Positions 24,299 through 41,337 of a stretch of DNA of 64,000 nucleotides are shown here, piece by piece (position 1 is the first letter of the stretch; every line of letters starts with the position of its first letter). Location: positions 36,927,288-36,991,287 of the forward strand of contig NC_079519.1 in assembly GCF_000801105.2 (NCBI RefSeq), in the 5' to 3' direction. Both the position numbers and the translations under genes were made by a program. Origin of the DNA: Raphanus sativus (taxonomy: Eukaryota > Streptophyta > Magnoliopsida > Brassicales > Brassicaceae). The notes beneath the pieces are model-generated. The model ran no database searches, was not told where the DNA came from, and saw nothing but the letters and a program-made list of their open reading frames with translations.

Positions 24299-27285
24299 TA
24301 GAGACAGAGCTCGTTTGTGTCGAATTATAAACTCGTTCTTTTGGAGAGAGAGAGAGAGATTTAATTCTGGTAGGGACAGTCAGTTGCACAGAGAAGCCTT
24401 GTGCAGTAGTATTATATAGTACCCAATACTCATTTAGTTCTTTTGCACGAAGGATCAATGATAAAGCCACCATAACAACCAAAATAGTGTATAATATTAA
24501 TTTTTATGAAAATAATTTCTTTATAGAAAACAGATGTTACTATTGGGGAGGAAATTATTTATTGGATATAATTTTGTATCCAAGTGTTTCAAACACAGTT
24601 CAATTATTGGTCGATTCTGGTAATTTATTTTTGATCCTGTGACATGAACTGTATAGTGTTTTCAACATATTGGATAGTAGTGTTTAATTGGTTTTGACGT
24701 TGGGTAACACAATTATCAGCACCTTTTATTTTTATGTTATTCTATTCTGGCCTTTTATTAACAGGAAAATATGAAGTGGCATGCATTGCCAAGTCAGATC
24801 GTGAACGTATGGTATGATGTTTTGTCATAATGTAATAACTGTGTGTCTTCCAGTGTCTCCTAGTTATGATTTAGGAATACGTTGATAGTCAATTTGATTT
24901 TTCATTTAGGAGGAACTAGTGAACTACTTAAGTTAAGGCACTGCTTTTTAATATACTCCTATTAACCAGTAATATATTAAAATTAGTCTTAATTGTTAGA
25001 AAAAGAAAACAATACTCCTGTTTATAAGCTTTTTTGGCTAAAATTTGGTGCATTTAAAATAAAAGTGGCAAGAGTTTACTGTTTAGAAGTTGCGAAGAGT
25101 CGCATACATCTTTGCTTGTTTTGTTTCAGAAAAAAAAAAAACACCCATGTATGATGTATGCGTAGATAACTTTTAAAAAATAAATTAGACTCGCCATCTA
25201 GTTAACAAATCATATAAAGTGAAATCTCTATGGATGATTTATTTAAAGCATTAGCGGATGATGGCGGGAGGCTTCTTTAGGATATGAGAACTTGATACTC
25301 TCTTTAGTAGTATGGTAAACTACGTATTATATTAGATGTTATTGTTTTACTCGATGTTTTTTTTCAGGGAGAGAGAGGGAAAGAACTAGGGACCTAATTA
25401 ATGCATATTATGTGATAGATAAATAATTACGAAAAATATAAATGGTCAAACTGCATTTACATTTCATGATACCGGTATAATTGTAAATTTACCTCCTTCG
25501 GTAGTTTACTTTTCACTTCTAGGGCTTTGCAAGCTTTAAAAAATATCAAATGCATTGGTAAGTAAGAAATGACTGTGGGTCCAAAAATAAAAGATTCAAA
25601 TTTGAATAATTGATAAAACTAATAGAAATGGAAAGAAATGAGGGAGAAAAGATATAAAAGGAAAGTGTCATAGTAGTCAGATTTGGAGAGATGGCATCTT
25701 TTCCACGGAAGTGTCTTTGAAAGCAACGTCACTCCTTTTTCTACAATGTTCTTAATAATTTATATAAAAAACAGTGTATTAAAGAGCCTCTGGGAAAGCC
25801 AGAGTGTCTTATTTTGTGTGTGTGCAGAAAGTGTATGAGTTTAGGCAGAGTTAAAGCTTTCAACATTTCCAGCTACTCTTGTATGGTGAGAGTATTTGTA
25901 ACTATGCGAATTCGATGCTATATTCAAAGAAACTCAATCCTCCGTTAAATGTTATTTATAAAAAATAATAACCAGTTGTTAAACTTATATGAACTTATTG
26001 GTTTATTTTATTGGTAACTTTTATTCTCAGGTATGTATATATATGATTAAACAATTTATTTATGACAATTTCTTTTGTAGCAATATCATATCTAAAAGTT
26101 TTATATAAAAAGTATGAACCATAATCTCTCGAGCAGTGAGTGTGGTTTGACTCAATAGTAAACAGAGTGTTATTAGCTGGCGATGCCGACCCTTTCCCTG
26201 ACCACACGTGCTTCCTCTGTTACACTCATTTAGTAGTATATATACACAACTACATTACGTTAAGTAAACTGTATACACATAGAGAGATGACCAAAGTGAA
26301 CAATTTCGTTACTTCTAATTCTCTATTTGGCTAAATGCTTGCGTAAATGTAAGGTACTAGCTAGTCATCGTACATTGTTTAATTAGTCTTAAATCACATC
26401 TTAATCATGATGTATATCGTTACCTTCTCCTTTTTCTAACTGCAGCAGTCGGTTAACATGAAAGGGCATGTAAGAAGTTACTACATGCTCCGCTAAATCT
26501 TTTTTATAACTTTATTAAGGGTTGAACTTTTTTTTTTATCGAACTGTTTCCAAATTGGCTATACTTCGGGTTGAATTTTATTGAAAGTGTTTTTTAGTCT
26601 GGTAGTTTAACTGACAGTTCATTAACATTTTTACATTAGAAGATTTAAATTTCAAACTCTAAAAAAAAAATTATACTCTCTATGTTTCTTTTTTAAATAA
26701 TATAAAACTATATTTTTTTTATAAACGTAAATACCAAAAATGTAAACTAATTACAGTTTTTTATAAAGATAAAGTTAGCTTTATATTTGAGAACATATTC
26801 TATTACGAAACATCAAGAATCACTTAAAAATTATATATTGAAACATAAATATGTAAGTTAATAAAATCTTCAAATTTAAGCAAAAAAAAAGTTAATAAAA
26901 TCTTCAACATGATACATGAATATCGTCAAAATATTTTTTATTATAATGCAGTTAAATGTTAATTTTCATAAAATAAATAAAATCATCAGTCGTTGAGTCG
27001 TTTGTAATATTTATGATAGTTTACTATACTATAATTTTCGTGGGTTCCAGAAAAAGTTTGAATTCTCGTTATATAGGTGCAACAAGAAAACGTTTTATGT
27101 AGTACAATCTTGCTGTGTTTTAGCCTATGCACTGTCAATGTTTGGAAGCATTATTTTGCAAATTGTAAAATTCGGGGGTCTTACGCATTTGATTTTTTTT
27201 GAACTATCTGGTAAAAAAGCTTGTGTTATGTCAAATACTTGACCCAAGCCTGTATAGGAAATGACAAAAGTGTAAAAGACTATTA
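24299..27285. other. Gene-free spacer upstream of the Harbinger insertion
   Basis: About 3 kb with no gene that I can support. The first 150 bp are the promoter and leader of the gene at 23645-24298. Short frames near 25995-26334 overlap each other on opposite strands and show no domain. Confidence 0.5.
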
Positions 27286-27793
27286 GGGCAACTCCAACGT
27301 AGACGGCATAACGCCATTTTGCCGTCAAAATTTCACTTTTCATCTCCAACAAGACGCTATATGCAACGCTATTATAGTGTCTTCGTCATTTTTGATACAG
27401 TATCACACTAAATATAGTGTGGGTACTGTAGCGACGGGATAAGTTTTTTTTTTTTTTGATTTTCTTTTATTGTTTACATAACTTAATTCATTATATTTAC
27501 TTTTACAAAATAGCAAATAAAATTCATTAATATGTAATGTGATATTAAATTTATTTTTTAATAAATCTTAATGTGATTTCTAAATTTTAGTTAATATAAA
27601 TTATTAATTAATAAAACATTTAAAATGGGATTAAAATACATAAAAATCATTTAAAATACATAAAATTACCCAAATAAACACCAACCAAACATAAAAAGTG
27701 CATACGAGAAAATAGATTTGCAGAAATAAAAAAAATACATAAATTTGCCAAAAAAAAAAAACTGGAAAACATTAGATTGACTAACATAATAAT

Positions 27794-28912
27794 CTAAAAA
27801 CCCGGAAAATTATTATCAGCTCCATCAAGATAATTATAATACGGGGTATAATCTTCTTGATCATTTGGTGACATTTGGTTTTCACCTTGAACTTGTTCTC
27901 TATGAGATGGTTGTCCTTCAGCTTGATCTCCTTGATATTGTGATGTTCGATATTGTGATCCATGATATTGGTATTGGACATCTTCTCCTTGTTCGTTAGA
28001 TTGACTGGTTTGAGCTCGTTTTCTTATAATTTCTTGTTTCCGATTTTCGATATAAGCACGAGATGCAGGATCAGTTATAGAATTCAAATCTGCGAATAAT
28101 ATTTTATTCTCTTCTTTCATTTTTGCTACCTCGACCTTTTGCCTTTGAATTTCATTTCGTTCCGAATTACCTTTAGTTATAGCTTTGAGAAGTTTATCAT
28201 TTTGCTCCATCAATTGTTTAAATTGTTCTTCAGATTGTAATTTTCTCTTAGCTTTCTTCACACCCATAGGTCTTGAAGATAAATTAGAAGTGCCTTCGTC
28301 AGAATTTATATTTAGATCAAATGAATTCATACCGGGGGATGGTGATGACTCAGGATCAACTGAAAATGATGGGGATGATGAAATATTACGACCTTCTTCG
28401 TGGAATGCACTAGGTGCATTACCGTTGTTATTTGTAAATTTTTCCATGCCTTTGAGGATAGGCCAGACGTGGTCGAATTTGAAGCCTCTTTTATATTTGA
28501 CATCTTGGGCTAATAACATCTTTGCTTGGTTCAACTAATTAAATAATGAGCAAAGATTAAATAAGTTAATATATACAATAAAATTATGAAATATAGTAAA
28601 TAGAAAATCACATATACTCACAATGTCTTGTTCAGAAGCACCGTTAGGATTCTTGTTTTCAATTTGATTAACGCATCCCCTCAACTTGGAGACAGCTGAA
28701 AGAATTGTAGTCATTCGAGTTTGTAAAGATCTCCTTGGTCTTGGTTGCTGGTTGGAAATCTCAGACTTTTGGTATTCAGTTTCAACTCTTGCCCAAAATT
28801 GATCTTTTGACTGGTTTATTCCTATGATTGGATTTTGAGAAACATCAAGATACACATGACATAAGTGCATATCTTCATCAATGGAATATGATAAAGAACG
28901 ACTTGAAGTCAT
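27794..28912 (-). CDS. Harbinger ORF1: Myb/SANT-like, NAM-associated DNA-binding protein
   Basis: Two exons: 28912-28622 (97 codons, ends ...SEQDI at a GTGAGT donor) and 28534-27794 (starts LNQAK after a TTAG acceptor), joined in phase to about 343 aa. The N-terminal part has a trihelix/Myb-like pattern (EDMHLCHVYLDVSQNP, then QFWARVETEYQK). The second exon has the features of the NAM-associated C-terminal domain: KFDHVWPILKGMEKF, a basic KKAKRK stretch, and a charged, coiled-coil-prone region (residues about 200-270 of the joined protein). In Pong and mPing systems ORF1 is required with the transposase, binding element DNA and bringing in the transposase. A glutamine/tyrosine-rich tail ends the protein. 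No disabling mutation seen. Confidence 0.85.
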
Positions 28913-29007
28913 TTTTGAGAAAGATAGTAGTGGTAAGAAATAAGTTGGAGATGTGTGATCATTGAAAGAGAAGTATATGTTTATATAGAGAAGTGATTCG
29001 TATTTTT

Positions 29008-29405
29008 GTGATAATATGATAATGTGAATGTGACATGAAGTGACTAATCAATGCAACGGTTAGATCTTGGTCAAATAAATCGAACGGTTTATATTGATTT
29101 ATTTTTTTCTGGTATGTGATAATGGAATATGACAAGAAGTGACTAATCAATGCAAGAGTTTATATTGATTCGTTTTTTTTTTAAAATGTGATAGTGGAAA
29201 TATGACATGAAATGACTAATCAAAGCAACGGATAGATTTTAGTCAAAGAAATTGAATGGTTAAGATTGATTTTTCTGAAAATGTGATAGTGGAAATATGA
29301 CATGAAATGACTAATCAAAGCAACGGTTAGATATCGTCAAAGAAATTGAACGGTTAAGATTGATTCGTTTTTTTCTAATAATGTGATAATGGAATATGGC
29401 ATGAT
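29008..29405. repeat. Tandem repeats in the divergent promoter of the Harbinger element
   Basis: About five head-to-tail copies of a 70-100 bp unit begin 'gtgataatgg/gtgatagtgg' at about 29017, 29116, 29188, 29283 and 29383. Shared words are 'gacatgaaatgactaatcaa', 'gcaacggttaga', and 'gaacggttaagattgatt'. They fill the space between the ORF1 start (28912) and the transposase start (29472) and so probably contain the bidirectional promoter. The last copy is partial. Confidence 0.8.
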
Positions 29406-29471
29406 TTGCCTATAAAATGTGTATCATGTTTGAACAATAAGACCATCATCTTCTATTTCTTTTTATCAAAG

Positions 29472-30794
29472 ATGAATTATAACTTTGGTAGCTCATCTCA
29501 TGTATCATCTTCTTCTTCTTCTTCTTCAGATAATGAGTATTATGATGATATTGAAAAGCAAGTAGCATGCCAAATTACTGCAAACAATAATTTTTTCATC
29601 ACTCAACACCTACTTAACGAGAGACACCATGGTGGATCGATTCATGGTCATAGAGTTATTGATCGTGATCGGGAGAATGCTTCTCGCAATCTTTTCAACG
29701 ACTATTTTGCAGAGAATCCTTTATTCTCTGAGGCGATGTTCCGGCGGCGATTTCGGAAGGGGCGTCCTTTGTTTCTTCGTATTTATGATGCGATACAAAG
29801 ACATGACAAATATTTTGTCCAAAGGAGAGATGGTGCCGGGAAACTTGGGTTGTCTGGTTTGCAAAAGATAACTGCTGCATTTCGGATGTTGGCGTATGGT
29901 CTACCAGCGGATTCAACTGATGAGTACATCAAAATCGGAGAGTCAACTGCCCTAGAAAGTTTGAAGCGCTTTTGTCGTGCTGTTGTCGAGGTTTTTGGAA
30001 GCCGCTATCTCCGATCACCTGACGCTAATGATGTTGCACGACTACTCCATATCGGTGAACACCGAGGATTTCCAGGTATGTTGGGTAGTTTAGATTGTAT
30101 GCATTGGAAATGGAAAAACTGCCCAACAGCTTGGGGAGGACAATATGCCGGTCGTAGTGGTTCTCCCACCATCATTTTAGAGGCTGTAGCTGATTATGAT
30201 CTTTGGATTTGGCATGCATATTTTGGTCTGCCGGGATCTAATAACGATATCAATGTTTTAGAGGCATCTCATCTTTTTGCTAATTTAGCAGAAGGAACTG
30301 CTCCACCGGCTAATTATGTTATTAATGGAAAACATTATAACATGGGTTATTATCTAGCTGATGGTATATATCCAAAATGGTCCACTCTTGTCCAAACAAT
30401 TCACGATCCCCGTGGTCCTAAAAAAAAATTATTCGCAATGAAACAAGAATCGTGTAGGAAAGACGTTGAACGTGCATTTGGAGTATTGCAGTCAAGATTT
30501 GCAATCGTGGCAGGACCATCACGAATGTGGAATAAAAAGGTATTACATGATATAATGACAACTTGTATCATAATGCATAATATGATCATAGAGGATGAAC
30601 GTGATATCAATGCAACAATTGAAGAACAAGGTGAAGTTCCAAATGCAGAAGTTGAGATGACAAGTGGTGATGATGCTCAATTTCAAAAATTCTTATCTCG
30701 GCACTATAGAATCAAAGACCGAGATGCTCATTTTGAACTTCGAGATGCACTAATCGAACATTTGTGGGGTGAATATGGCAATTCTAATAATTAG
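29472..30794 (+). CDS. PIF/Harbinger DDE transposase (DDE_Tnp_4 / ALP1-like)
   Basis: I take the ATG at 29472 (MNYNFGSSSH), giving 440 aa; an in-frame ATG at 29406 would add 22 hydrophobic residues and looks less likely. A serine-rich start is followed by an HTH-like region (LQKITAAFRMLAYGLPADSTDEY) and the catalytic domain. This has LGSLDCMHW (first Asp), GSNNDINV and YYLADGIYP (candidate second Asp), and RKDVERAFGVLQSRF (catalytic Glu, 36 residues after the LADG Asp). These are the signature boxes of the PIF/Harbinger family. The enzyme cuts and pastes the element at TTA/TAA targets. The frame is fully open. Domesticated relatives (ALP1) exist in plants, but the intact ends, TTA duplication and neighbouring ORF1 point to a transposon gene. 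Confidence 0.95.
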   Translation: MNYNFGSSSHVSSSSSSSSDNEYYDDIEKQVACQITANNNFFITQHLLNERHHGGSIHGHRVIDRDRENASRNLFNDYFAENPLFSEAMFRRRFRKGRPLFLRIYDAIQRHDKYFVQRRDGAGKLGLSGLQKITAAFRMLAYGLPADSTDEYIKIGESTALESLKRFCRAVVEVFGSRYLRSPDANDVARLLHIGEHRGFPGMLGSLDCMHWKWKNCPTAWGGQYAGRSGSPTIILEAVADYDLWIWHAYFGLPGSNNDINVLEASHLFANLAEGTAPPANYVINGKHYNMGYYLADGIYPKWSTLVQTIHDPRGPKKKLFAMKQESCRKDVERAFGVLQSRFAIVAGPSRMWNKKVLHDIMTTCIIMHNMIIEDERDINATIEEQGEVPNAEVEMTSGDDAQFQKFLSRHYRIKDRDAHFELRDALIEHLWGEYGNSNN

Positions 30795-31221
30795 TAAGAT
30801 GTATCATATTTTTTTTATGCAATGTAATTTCGTTTGTATGTTTTAGTTGTTTTAATTTCATATGTATTCTCATTTGTATGTTTTTAGTTATTTTAATTTC
30901 GCTTGTATGTTTTTTTTTATTTTAATTTCATATGTATTTTTAAAGTATTATTCAATAATTATAATTATTGTTTTAAATTTGTTAATCTTGTTCTTATTAA
31001 AAATAGTTACTTGTATATGTTATAAGAATAATGAGTATTAAAATATTAAATAGTTAAGAGAATCTTTTTTTAATAATATAATAATAGAGAATATTTTTTT
31101 TAGTGTGATATTTGGTGTTGTGGTTGGAGATGAAAAGAAATTTGGTGCTAAAACTACACTAAAATGGTGTAGTTTCAACACTAAAATAGTCACTAAAATA
31201 GTGTAGTGGTTGGAGATGGCC

Positions 31222-34200
31222 TTAATACAACAAACTCTTCAAACAATGATTATAGTAATAAAAATTGAAACGTGCAGTCAAAGGACACCGGTTGTCAATC
31301 ACATGGTTCTAAGTGCGCTTTTCTCAGGTGATAACGACAAGTGTGTTTACGCCACGTGTCTTTTTGCTAAGGCCCCAACGCTCTCTCTCTCCCGAATGAC
31401 TAGTCAAAGTTAGTTCTCTGTTAATGTCCAAAATAATTGATTTGACCTTTTTGAAAATATTCAGTGCACTATTTTATAAGATTTGGAATTTCACCTTTGG
31501 ATTATATCAATATATCATAAGAATCTAATTACATTACTGGCTTAGCCAACTACAATACAAAAGTGCTTTCGAAAACAACAAATTGAATTTGTAGTGCATC
31601 CGTCCTCCCATTGTTATCACGTGATTTGTGAACCAGGACAAACAAAACTTGAAAACAGAACACTTCAATGTCTCTCTACTTCTAGCATTCTTTGCAAATG
31701 GTTCACTTTATCTGGTTTTCTTCATTATAAGCAAAAGTCGATCGACCACTCCTACGGGTTTTTTGACATCATAACCCAAGGAATCTACCACTTGGTATGG
31801 GCTATTGCCTATTGGTCACAACACACAAGCCTCGCTAATGCAATCGTCAACGCGTCTTGAAGGAGATGTTCTATCCCATTAATTTTTATCATTTACTACT
31901 GACTGCCACATAAAAATAATATTTGATGTCTGCATATAAAAATATTTAGATCATCTAAGCATTATAAATATAAAAAATAATGAATATATTGCAGCAAAGA
32001 TGTCATAATCTAGGAATATATGCATTCTTTTTCTTGAAGTTAAGAGTTGGCCGTATATGATAAATTCATGATAATGTATTTTGTATATATAATGTTTAAA
32101 GTAGTTAGCACTAGTTAATGCATCGAAAGGTTCACAGGGTACTACGGAGGCGTACGTGCGGGGTTATACTGTTGTATTTTAAATTTAATGATTTCATCAA
32201 GCAATGGATAATCAAAATCTATTCTGTTCGTTGTATTTTTTATATTGTAAACTGCTGATATATAAATTAGTCTGAAACGAAAACTAGACAATAATTTTTT
32301 TCCAAATAAAAGTCTTTATGGTCGGCATCGGATAGGCTGACAAATGGAAGCAATGAGCTGTAGAGAATTAATTGGAGTATGTGCTACGTCGTATATCTTC
32401 CACTGACCAAATACGATTCTTCCCTGTTTAACTTTAAACTATTATTATTCACACTAATAGGGAAGCTTCTTACATTTAGTACAATGCAAACTCCCCAAAG
32501 GCCCAATTAAGAGGAAAAAATGATGAAATTGTTAAATGTACATCAATATTTGAAAAGGCAGTGAACGATGATTATTTATTTTATTTTATTATCACACCCT
32601 AAAATCAATAACTTATGAGTGTTGTAGTAAAAACATTATCTAGCAGTAGGTGTACTTATGGTTCCTTGAAGGCATTATAAAGGACCAATTTTCTATGCCC
32701 AACAACATTTTTCACAGCACGCGACAAGGTTATCTATCTGGACTAAATCTAAAAATTTCAAAATAGCTGAAGTAATATATAGACTTTAGTTCGGTTGGAT
32801 TGCTGACCCATCCAAAACAGATTTGATAAAAATAGTTCTGGAAACAGCTAAAAATGAATCAGTCCTAATGCTTAAGGGTCAACATATCCACTCTTACCTA
32901 CAAAACTATTTTTGGATCGGACATGGACAAACAGACCCAAATTGGATCTGGAGTTTCAAATCATATTATTACCGCTAAAATAACATTGAAAAATGCTAAC
33001 AAGAAAGTACCAATAATAGGAGAAAACAACCATTAAAATTATGGAAGTTTCGAATTAAAGTAAAAAAAACTTCCAACTTATGTTTGAGATAAAAAATGTT
33101 CAACTTTTAAATATTGTCATTTTAATTATTATATTTTTGTTGACTCGGCCACTTAAGAAGCCCGAATAGTCAACTATGTTAGACTCGATTGAAAATATAA
33201 AAGTTTGTTGACTTCTTAAACAACATTGTTTTAAAAAATGATTAAACATTAATCAAACAACGTATTTTGCTTTTGTAAGCACTCAAACCTTCTTTTCTGG
33301 AAACCAAAACCGTAAATTGACTCCATCTTCCTTATTTTTGAGTGAAGAATATGAAGTCGATTTGAGACTTTAATTTCGCGGAAAAGATATTTGAAGTGTT
33401 TAAAGAAGCAAAACAACGTTGTTTGACTAATTTTTTAAAACGACATCGTTTAGAGAATTAACGACATCTATTTTTATAATCGAGTTCAACAGTTGACTAT
33501 TCATGTTTCTTAAATTATCGGGTCAACAAAATATGATAGTTAAGACGACTAATATTTGAAAGCTAAAGATTCTTTTAGCTCTAACATAAGTTGAAGGTCT
33601 GTTTGGCTTCAATTTGAAAAGTTGAGGTTCTAATGGCTGTTTTCTCCAAATAATAGAGTAATAGGTAAGACTTGCGCCTTGCGCAAGGTTAAAGGGTTCT
33701 TAAATTATTAACGTTTTGCAATAACTCACATCCTTCGCAGATTGAGATATTTTGTAAATTATTTGTTAAATATAGAATCTTTTTCTATTATAAAAAGATA
33801 TGTAAAATATATTTTAATGATTTGATATCATTAAAATTGTAAAACTATTAAATTTTATCAATTTAAATATGTTATATGATTCTAAAATCTTGAAACTAAT
33901 ATATATATATATGACATATAGTTTAACTTTAATAATATTTAATATATATATATATAATATGAATATATATCAAAGGAAACTTCCTACTCATACAGATTTA
34001 TGATCATTTGTATTTTGCGATAAGAAAAAAAAATAAACTATTGATTACAAAATTTTCAGTATGAGATTTTAAAAAGTTTTAGTAATTTAAAATTTTTTAA
34101 AAAATAATAATATAACATATACAAACTTTTTTAAATTGTTTGACATGATTAATCTGATTTTTAATTTATTTACCAGTATAAAATTAAGAAACATTATAAA

Positions 34201-35583
34201 TGATACACTAAATGTTATCAAATATTTATCATTCAAAATCAATAGTTATCATATATTTTTTAATCACACATTGGCTAATTTTATAGTTTTTTATTTAAGA
34301 AAATCATATTAGATAATTTGTATCATGATAATTCATTTATGCCAAATATGTAACTAAGGCATGGTTAGGATAGAAAGTTTAAAATTGGTACTATATCATA
34401 CATTTATTGTATTACAAATATAGAAGGAGTTAAACATTTGTAATTTCATTACCATATATAAAGTTGCAATTAATTTTGATTGAATTTAATTGTAGACACT
34501 ATCAATAATGCACATGCATATAAATGAAACAAAAAATCTTGTATCATTATATCAAGTACAATAAATGTAGATGATAATAAAATATACTATAAACCATATA
34601 CGTACAAAACATACCATAAACCATATTTTTCATAGTATATATTGTTGTTTGAATATAATAAATAAATCTATAAAATCGTTATTACTATACATTTGATCAA
34701 ATGCCACCGTATATTATGCAAGATAAGTATATTGTAGACAGTCTATATTGTATAAATAGTTGTTGGAATATAATAAAAGGAACAAAAATGATAGTTTCAT
34801 TATTTGGTCAATTATAAAGATGGTCGGTTAAAAAGTGTATCCAAAGCATATATCATACTACTATACATTTATCTATATTCATCGTATTATGGTTATGATT
34901 ATATATGGTCTACTTCAGTATATATAGTCTCATTCAATATAAAATTTACTATGTAACAACATGACATGCGAGATTTGGATTAAGTTAAGTGACACATATA
35001 ATTTTCGGGTTATTTCTATAAGTGAGACTACTCAAAACGTCATATAATTGCATGTCATTATGTGAGTTGAGATGACAGTAACACATTTATGGCACTTTTT
35101 TTTGAAACACACGTATTTATAGCATTTAGATTCCTGAAATGAAAGATATACTATATGATAGATACTAGTAATGGTAGATATACTACTATATGATATTGGT
35201 AATGGCATAACATGTAAATAATCTAGGCAAAAAAGATGCGAAGATGACTAGTGAAAACACTTAAACAATGGCAAAGTGGTTAATCCCACATGAATGTAAG
35301 ATTTATTTGCAAAAGTTCTCCTCGTTATTATAATAAGAAGAGGATCAGGAAATGGTTAAAGAGAATTCAGAATTACACCAACCAAATTAACGGGTTTTTC
35401 TCATTTTATTTTATTACTCACAACCTTAATGGTGTAAAAATGAAAAACTCAGAAGACGAGGAACGGTTCTTTGTGTCCTCTCCTAATTCCCTCCTTTTTT
35501 CACCTGATATTATTATTCCGATGCACCTAAAGAAATCATACGGGCTGCTGCTTGCTTGCTTGCTTGTTTGAGGGAAAATAAAA
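31222..35583. other. Gene-free spacer downstream of the Harbinger element
   Basis: More than 4 kb without a recognisable gene. The plus-strand frame at 31594-31860 (88 codons) has no domain I know. A possible eroded Helitron 3' end occurs near 33660-33687 on the minus strand: perfect hairpin CTTGCGC-loop-GCGCAAG followed by TCTTACCTAT, where CTAT would need one change to be CTRR. The 33.7-34.9 kb stretch is very AT-rich. Confidence 0.45.
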
Positions 35584-38819
<3,236 letters not shown>

Positions 38820-39031
38820 TTCAAGTGGATCTCAGTTGAATGCAAATCCGTAGAAATGAAGGCAGTGAGAGCAGCCACCAAGGTTGTCGTGTGTTTCAAA
38901 GAGAGAAATGGAACACGATGACTCCTTCAATTCCGTTACTACCCTTACTCTCCCACCATATATTACGTTACAACCGTTTTCTTACAAACGCATTATAATG
39001 AAGGTTTTAATCATCTTTTTATATCATCAAT

Positions 39032-39103
39032 TCCGTTGTCGTCCAGCGGTTAGGATATCTGGCTTTCACCCAGGAGACCCGGGTTCGATTCCCGGCAACG
39101 GAG
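39032..39103 (+). tRNA. tRNA-Glu (TTC anticodon)
   Basis: A complete 72-nt cloverleaf. The acceptor stem is TCCGTTG/CAACGGA with discriminator G at 39103. The D arm is GTCCAGCGGTTAGGAT, the anticodon arm CTGGCTTTCACCCAG carries anticodon TTC, and the T arm is CCCGGGTTCGATTCCCGG with perfect box B. No intron and no encoded CCA. A Pol III stop (TTTT) follows at 39105. It lies between SDH1 copy A and the DDM1 3' remnant. Confidence 0.95.
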
Positions 39104-39441
39104 CTTTTGTACTTTTTTTGCAATTACCGATAATGATCAACTATGCCTAATAGTTGCTTTTTATACACGCAAGATTACAAGTTTTGAACTTAGGAAGTGC
39201 CTAAATATAAATAAAATATCCGCAAATGCAAAAAAGCAGAGGGACAATTGTTGTTTTTAATCACATGAGAGCTCAGTCATAAAGCACCACTCAGTCACAT
39301 CTTTCCAAAGGTTTCCAAAGGTGTTTTCTGAACTTACAAAAACTTCCGATGTCCTCTAATGATCAAACCCCTTTCAGGCAAAAGTAACCGGTCATGTTCC
39401 GGAAAAATAAAACACACCGCAGTGGTTTTCAATCCGTGATT

Positions 39442-40402
<961 letters not shown>

Positions 40403-40465
40403 ACAAAAATGTACGCTTCTCACTATACATGCAATCAAAGAAACATATACTAAAATTAATCATAA

Positions 40466-41095
40466 TTGTTCTTACTTGGGCTCTTCTTTTCTCTTCTCCA
40501 TCTTCCTCGTCCACAACAAAACCAATCAATCCAAAGAGCACCACCAGCTTTCTTCAACGGAAGACATAATTCTAATGCTTTGCAGGGACAAGCATCTTTC
40601 AACCCACACGCTATGCACCAGAGGAGGCCATACCAGAACCATGCAAGCTCGAACAGTGGCTACAACTACGGGGTGAGGGACTTGGATCACTTCTCGGATC
40701 TGACGATAAGCCAAAGAGGGGAAGGAAACGTATACAGGCAGAGTGAGGCGCCTCGCAGACCATACAAGAGCCATTATACAGGCTGGAGACACACATAGGC
40801 AGAGTAGGGACACTTACTGACCAAATCATCCGTAACTCTCGTCTGTTAAGTTTCATCGGATCACAATTCTCTTGATTGGTCATCCCTTTCTCAAGCTTTT
40901 TTTTTTCAAGATAACTTCCATAAAATTAACATTTCATATGTATGGCGCATTTCAAGGATTACTTTCGTTACGAGTTTTTGTTCACTTTTTTCTGCAAGTT
41001 CATTTACCAGCAACAATATACCAGTAGAGTCATCATTTCATATGTATGGCACGTTTCATATGCCACTGACTATTATTTTTTTCACTGGAAGATAC
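40466..41095 (+). other. Unidentified gene fragment plus second copy of a dispersed repeat
   Basis: Positions about 40530-40798 (plus) encode an open, glutamine/asparagine/arginine-rich stretch (QGQASFNPHAMHQRRPYQNH ... RGEGNVYRQSE) ending in TAG. It looks like the C-terminal tail of a real protein that I cannot name. The sequence after the stop (40802-41095) is similar to 757-1150 and behaves as a 3' flank repeated elsewhere in the window. No start or upstream domain was found, so this is probably a transposed gene end. Confidence 0.45.
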
Positions 41096-41337
41096 GAGGA
41101 TATAAATAAAGAAGTTACAATTAGTTTCTTTTCTGTATAAAAATGAAATACTAAAGCATGCATATGTAAGCAATAAAAATAACTAAAGCATAATTGATTT
41201 GTAGGACCCAGTCATGTAAAGAGTACAAGGACCATAGACATAAAGAGTACAAGGACCATAGACAGTTAACTAAAAATTGTCGATTAGAATCTGAAATAAA
41301 AATTAGCAAAATAAAGTCAAGACACATTCATTCATCA

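Larger units (their letters stand above)
27286..31221. mobile_element. PIF/Harbinger (Pong-like) DNA transposon, apparently complete
   Basis: A 3936-bp element flanked by TTA on both sides (27283-27285, 31222-31224), the duplication expected of this superfamily. Ends: GGGCAACTCCAAC at the left and GGCCATCTCCAAC on the reverse strand at the right (11 of 13 identical). Sub-terminal 'cttttcatctccaac' words occur at both ends. It carries the two genes needed for Pong-type transposition, transcribed divergently: ORF1 (minus, 27794-28912) and the DDE transposase (plus, 29472-30794). Both are open as read, so it is a candidate autonomous copy. Confidence 0.9.

Noticed and set aside
29008..29405. CRISPR-like array
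   Set aside because: Units are diverged tandem repeats without unique spacers, in a plant transposon promoter.
33660..33687. Helitron 3' end
   Set aside because: The hairpin is perfect, but the terminal word is CTAT rather than CTRR and no 5' end was found; kept only as a remark in the spacer entry.
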